Below, piece by piece: positions 61,790 to 64,000 of a DNA stretch of 64,000 nucleotides. The stretch is from Ptiloglossa arizonensis. Lineage: Eukaryota > Arthropoda > Insecta > Hymenoptera > Colletidae. The notes under the pieces are model-generated. The model saw only the letters and a list, made by a program, of their open reading frames with translations. It did not search any database and had not been told where the DNA came from. Both the position numbers and the translations under genes were made by a program. The DNA lies in the NCBI RefSeq assembly GCF_051014685.1, contig NC_135060.1, positions 1,550,001 to 1,614,000 of the forward strand. Direction: 5' to 3'. Numbering within the stretch: the first letter of the stretch is position 1; each line of letters opens with the position of its first letter.

Positions 61790-62150
61790 CAGTTGAACTT
61801 CGAGATTAAAGAAAATCGATCTTCGTCGAAGAAAGTTGATAACGAGAGATTATTAACGAGTGGAGTGGAAGAAATACAATTTACCACCGAACGATCGATA
61901 AAGTATTCGTCCAAATGTATCGTTCTTATTTTTCAAATGTTATTCGGTACAGAAATTGCAGAAACGAGAAAATTTGGAGCAGGTTCGAACTGATTGAACG
62001 AACGTGATTCGAAAAGTGGATCTTCTTCGACGAGAGATGATAGTTTGAAGTATTCAACGAGAGTACAAGTGATACAATTTACGCGCACTTTTTACACAAA
62101 CTCGTCGTTATTATTTTTCAAGTGTTATTCGTTCGAAACACCGGTCGTAA
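61790..62150. repeat. decayed tandem duplication, period about 185-201 bp
   Basis: gatcttcgtcgaagaaagttgat at 61818 corresponds to gatcttcttcgacgagagatgat at 62019. The words atacaattta at about 61876 and 62074, and ttatttttcaaatgttattcg at 61926 versus ttatttttcaagtgttattcg at 62111, keep the same order. The period shrinks from 201 to 185 along the unit, so indels have accumulated. Confidence 0.75.
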
Positions 62151-64000
62151 AAGCGATCAGGTGGTTCTCCGTGTCGCGTTCTCTTTATTTTGTAAACATC
62201 GGGCGAAAACCTCTATTTCGGGAAACGATGTTCAACAGCTCCGAATAGAAAATAGGGTACTCGATATACAACAGTCACTAGAGGTTCGCTGGTCTATTTA
62301 TGCACTTCGACATCGATGCGAAAACAAACAAACCGATGGCATTTATGAAACTAAACCACCCTTGATAACGTCCCGATTACGCGTACCTCGTGCAACACTG
62401 ACAACAACGAGTGGAACCTATTGCACTTCGGTGCAAACATTCGATGCATCGAAAGAACATCGATAACGTCAAGCGTTTCGAAACGAACGACTCTTGGGTA
62501 GTTGAAAAAGTCCTCTTCGTTTTCTTACTAGAAATATCTAGCGTACATTTTACAAACGATTCAATATTATTAAAGTGTGTACGATCCGTTCGGCCACCTT
62601 ACTTCGATCAGTTTTCAAAAATACACTTTGGTGTACAAAAAATAGTACAACGATTACGAGAATAATGATAAAATAACAGAAATTTTCATTTGTATACAAA
62701 TCAAAGCGTAGAATTACGTAAAGAACTTTTAGGAGAACCTAATACACGTGTATCTCACCTAATTCTGGATAATTAACGATGGTTCGAACATCGACGAATT
62801 TTCAAAGGATCTCGAATCGATGAATTCGGTTGAAACGACGTCGATTCGTGGGGAACGAGTTCACAGGGATTGAGAAAGCAAGGGCAGCGAAGCAATCAAA
62901 GACATGATCGATGGCTCATTCGTCTGAATCTTAGGGTTGATTGGTCAATTAGACGGGAAACACGTAGGAGAAGTACACGGTAGCCTATGCGCAAGGGAAA
63001 GCCAGCAAGTGTGAGGTCCCAGAAAAGGCTATTTTAATTATCGTCGTCGGGTTATACTCTGCCTTCGGGTTGCAGCCGGTATTATTAATTTTGCGTTGTA
63101 TTAATTGCTCCCACGTTCGATCGAACATGAAATCAGCCCCCGGTCCTGATTAGATACGTGGGGCTGCTTCTTCCTTATCGAACATTCGCCGCTAATGGTC
63201 GGAATTGAACGACATCGATCGCGACGAAATTTGAACTTTAACACGTTCAAGTTGCCGGAATTTCGTATCTCCACATGCGTCGAGTTTTCCTATAACCTCG
63301 TCGAGAGAAATCAAGGAAACTCGATAACCTGGACTCGCGAATTTCAATTTTAACGCCAAGGTTAGATTCAAGGTTCGGTTAATAACAAGATCGAATTATC
63401 TTTGTAGTTGTTCTTTTCTTCGTTCGATACTGTATTATCGTTACCTTTCCTTTTCGATGTGTACGATCTTGGTGCAACGATAACAACGAAAGTAATTATT
63501 ATCATTCGAGCGGTTGTAGACAGATAAATATTTCCAAGATGGATCCTCCAGACTCTGTTCACTGGAAAATAGTATACGACGCGAGAGTTTCGTTTCAGAC
63601 TCTGTAGGAGATTGTAGATCCAGGGTTTTAGAAATTTCGAACATCGATAGTCCAGAATTCAAGTTTCCGGTAGCGAGAAGAATAAGTTTCCATCTCGAAT
63701 CGTTCTTCATAAAAATTTACGCGTAACTATCTTGCGGATCAGCTCGTTGGCGATAATTATCACCGGGTATCTCTCGATAGACTCGAAATTGTAACTTTCG
63801 TTCAAATTAACGGCAGAGGTTCGAACAGAGAAACAGCGTGACCTTTGAGAATCTATGATGTCCGAAAAGACGACAGGAAAATCATCACCTACGTGGATTT
63901 CAGTAAATCGACACACCGTCGCTCAAAAGTTTGCAGCACAGAACTACTCGAATGCGCTACTTTCGATAAACAACGAAAGATTGTAAAACGATAAATCGAC
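62151..64000 (+). other. intronic stretch to the window end
   Basis: AT-rich, no exon. It contains the low-TCGA block at 62850-63170. The window ends inside this intron or beyond an exon that I could not see; no sequence resembling a CUT or homeobox exon is present. Confidence 0.45.
62850..63170. promoter_or_regulatory. candidate cis-regulatory block (strongest of the texture islands)
   Basis: About 320 bp nearly free of the TCGA/CGAA words that fill the rest of the intron. It holds many homeodomain-like ATTA/TAAT words (ttttaattatcg, attattaattttgcg, gtattaattgc), the words ttgattggtcaattag, and balanced base use. There is no open frame of note. It looks like constrained non-coding DNA, for example an enhancer of cut. 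This is inference. Confidence 0.3.

Noticed and set aside
1..64000. Clusters of ATCGAT, a word bound by Cux/Cut proteins, as possible autoregulatory sites
   Set aside because: TCGA is so abundant everywhere that ATCGAT is expected often; no local cluster stands out by eye.
1..64000. CRISPR arrays, bacterial operons, viral genes or toxin genes
   Set aside because: No spaced direct repeats of the CRISPR kind, no prokaryotic gene structure and no recognisable viral or toxin protein in any frame.

Overview
This window reads as insect nuclear DNA and carries part of one recognisable host gene, the homeobox gene cut (the Cux/CDP family), on the + strand. CpG is not depleted, the tetranucleotide TCGA is strikingly common, genes are sparse and decayed mariner-type DNA transposons are present. 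Together with a cut protein close to the fly one, this fits a hymenopteran, probably a bee. The species cannot be settled from the sequence alone.

Layout: positions 1-41991 hold no exon I can defend. I read this stretch as a large upstream intron of cut, or as its 5' regulatory territory. It contains decayed tandem duplications, microsatellites, a 5'-truncated mariner transposase pseudogene (14995-15644), a small terminal-inverted-repeat element (5815-5885), a strong hairpin (10062-10091) and G-quadruplex-type tracts. Two coding exons follow: 41992-42310 (coiled-coil segment) and 43985-45382 (Pro-rich and poly-Gln linker, a conserved pre-CUT motif, and CUT repeat 1). Both have canonical splice sites, and their phases match across a 1,674 bp intron. 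From 45383 to the window end lies at least 18.6 kb of downstream intron. The exons for CUT2, CUT3 and the homeodomain must lie beyond position 64000, and the N-terminal exons before position 1.

The GC-rich middle (about 8-45 kb) contrasts with AT-rich flanks (about 2-7.6 kb and 47-64 kb). The right-hand intron carries two related mariner-like mini-elements (56.4 and 61.0 kb), a 54-56 bp tandem repeat and two decayed tandem duplications. Several blocks lack the TCGA-rich texture of their surroundings and are offered only as candidate cis-regulatory elements. I found no rRNA, tRNA, CRISPR array, viral gene or toxin gene, and no new multi-gene system. The more unusual content is the structure of the repeats and the organisation of the cut locus itself.
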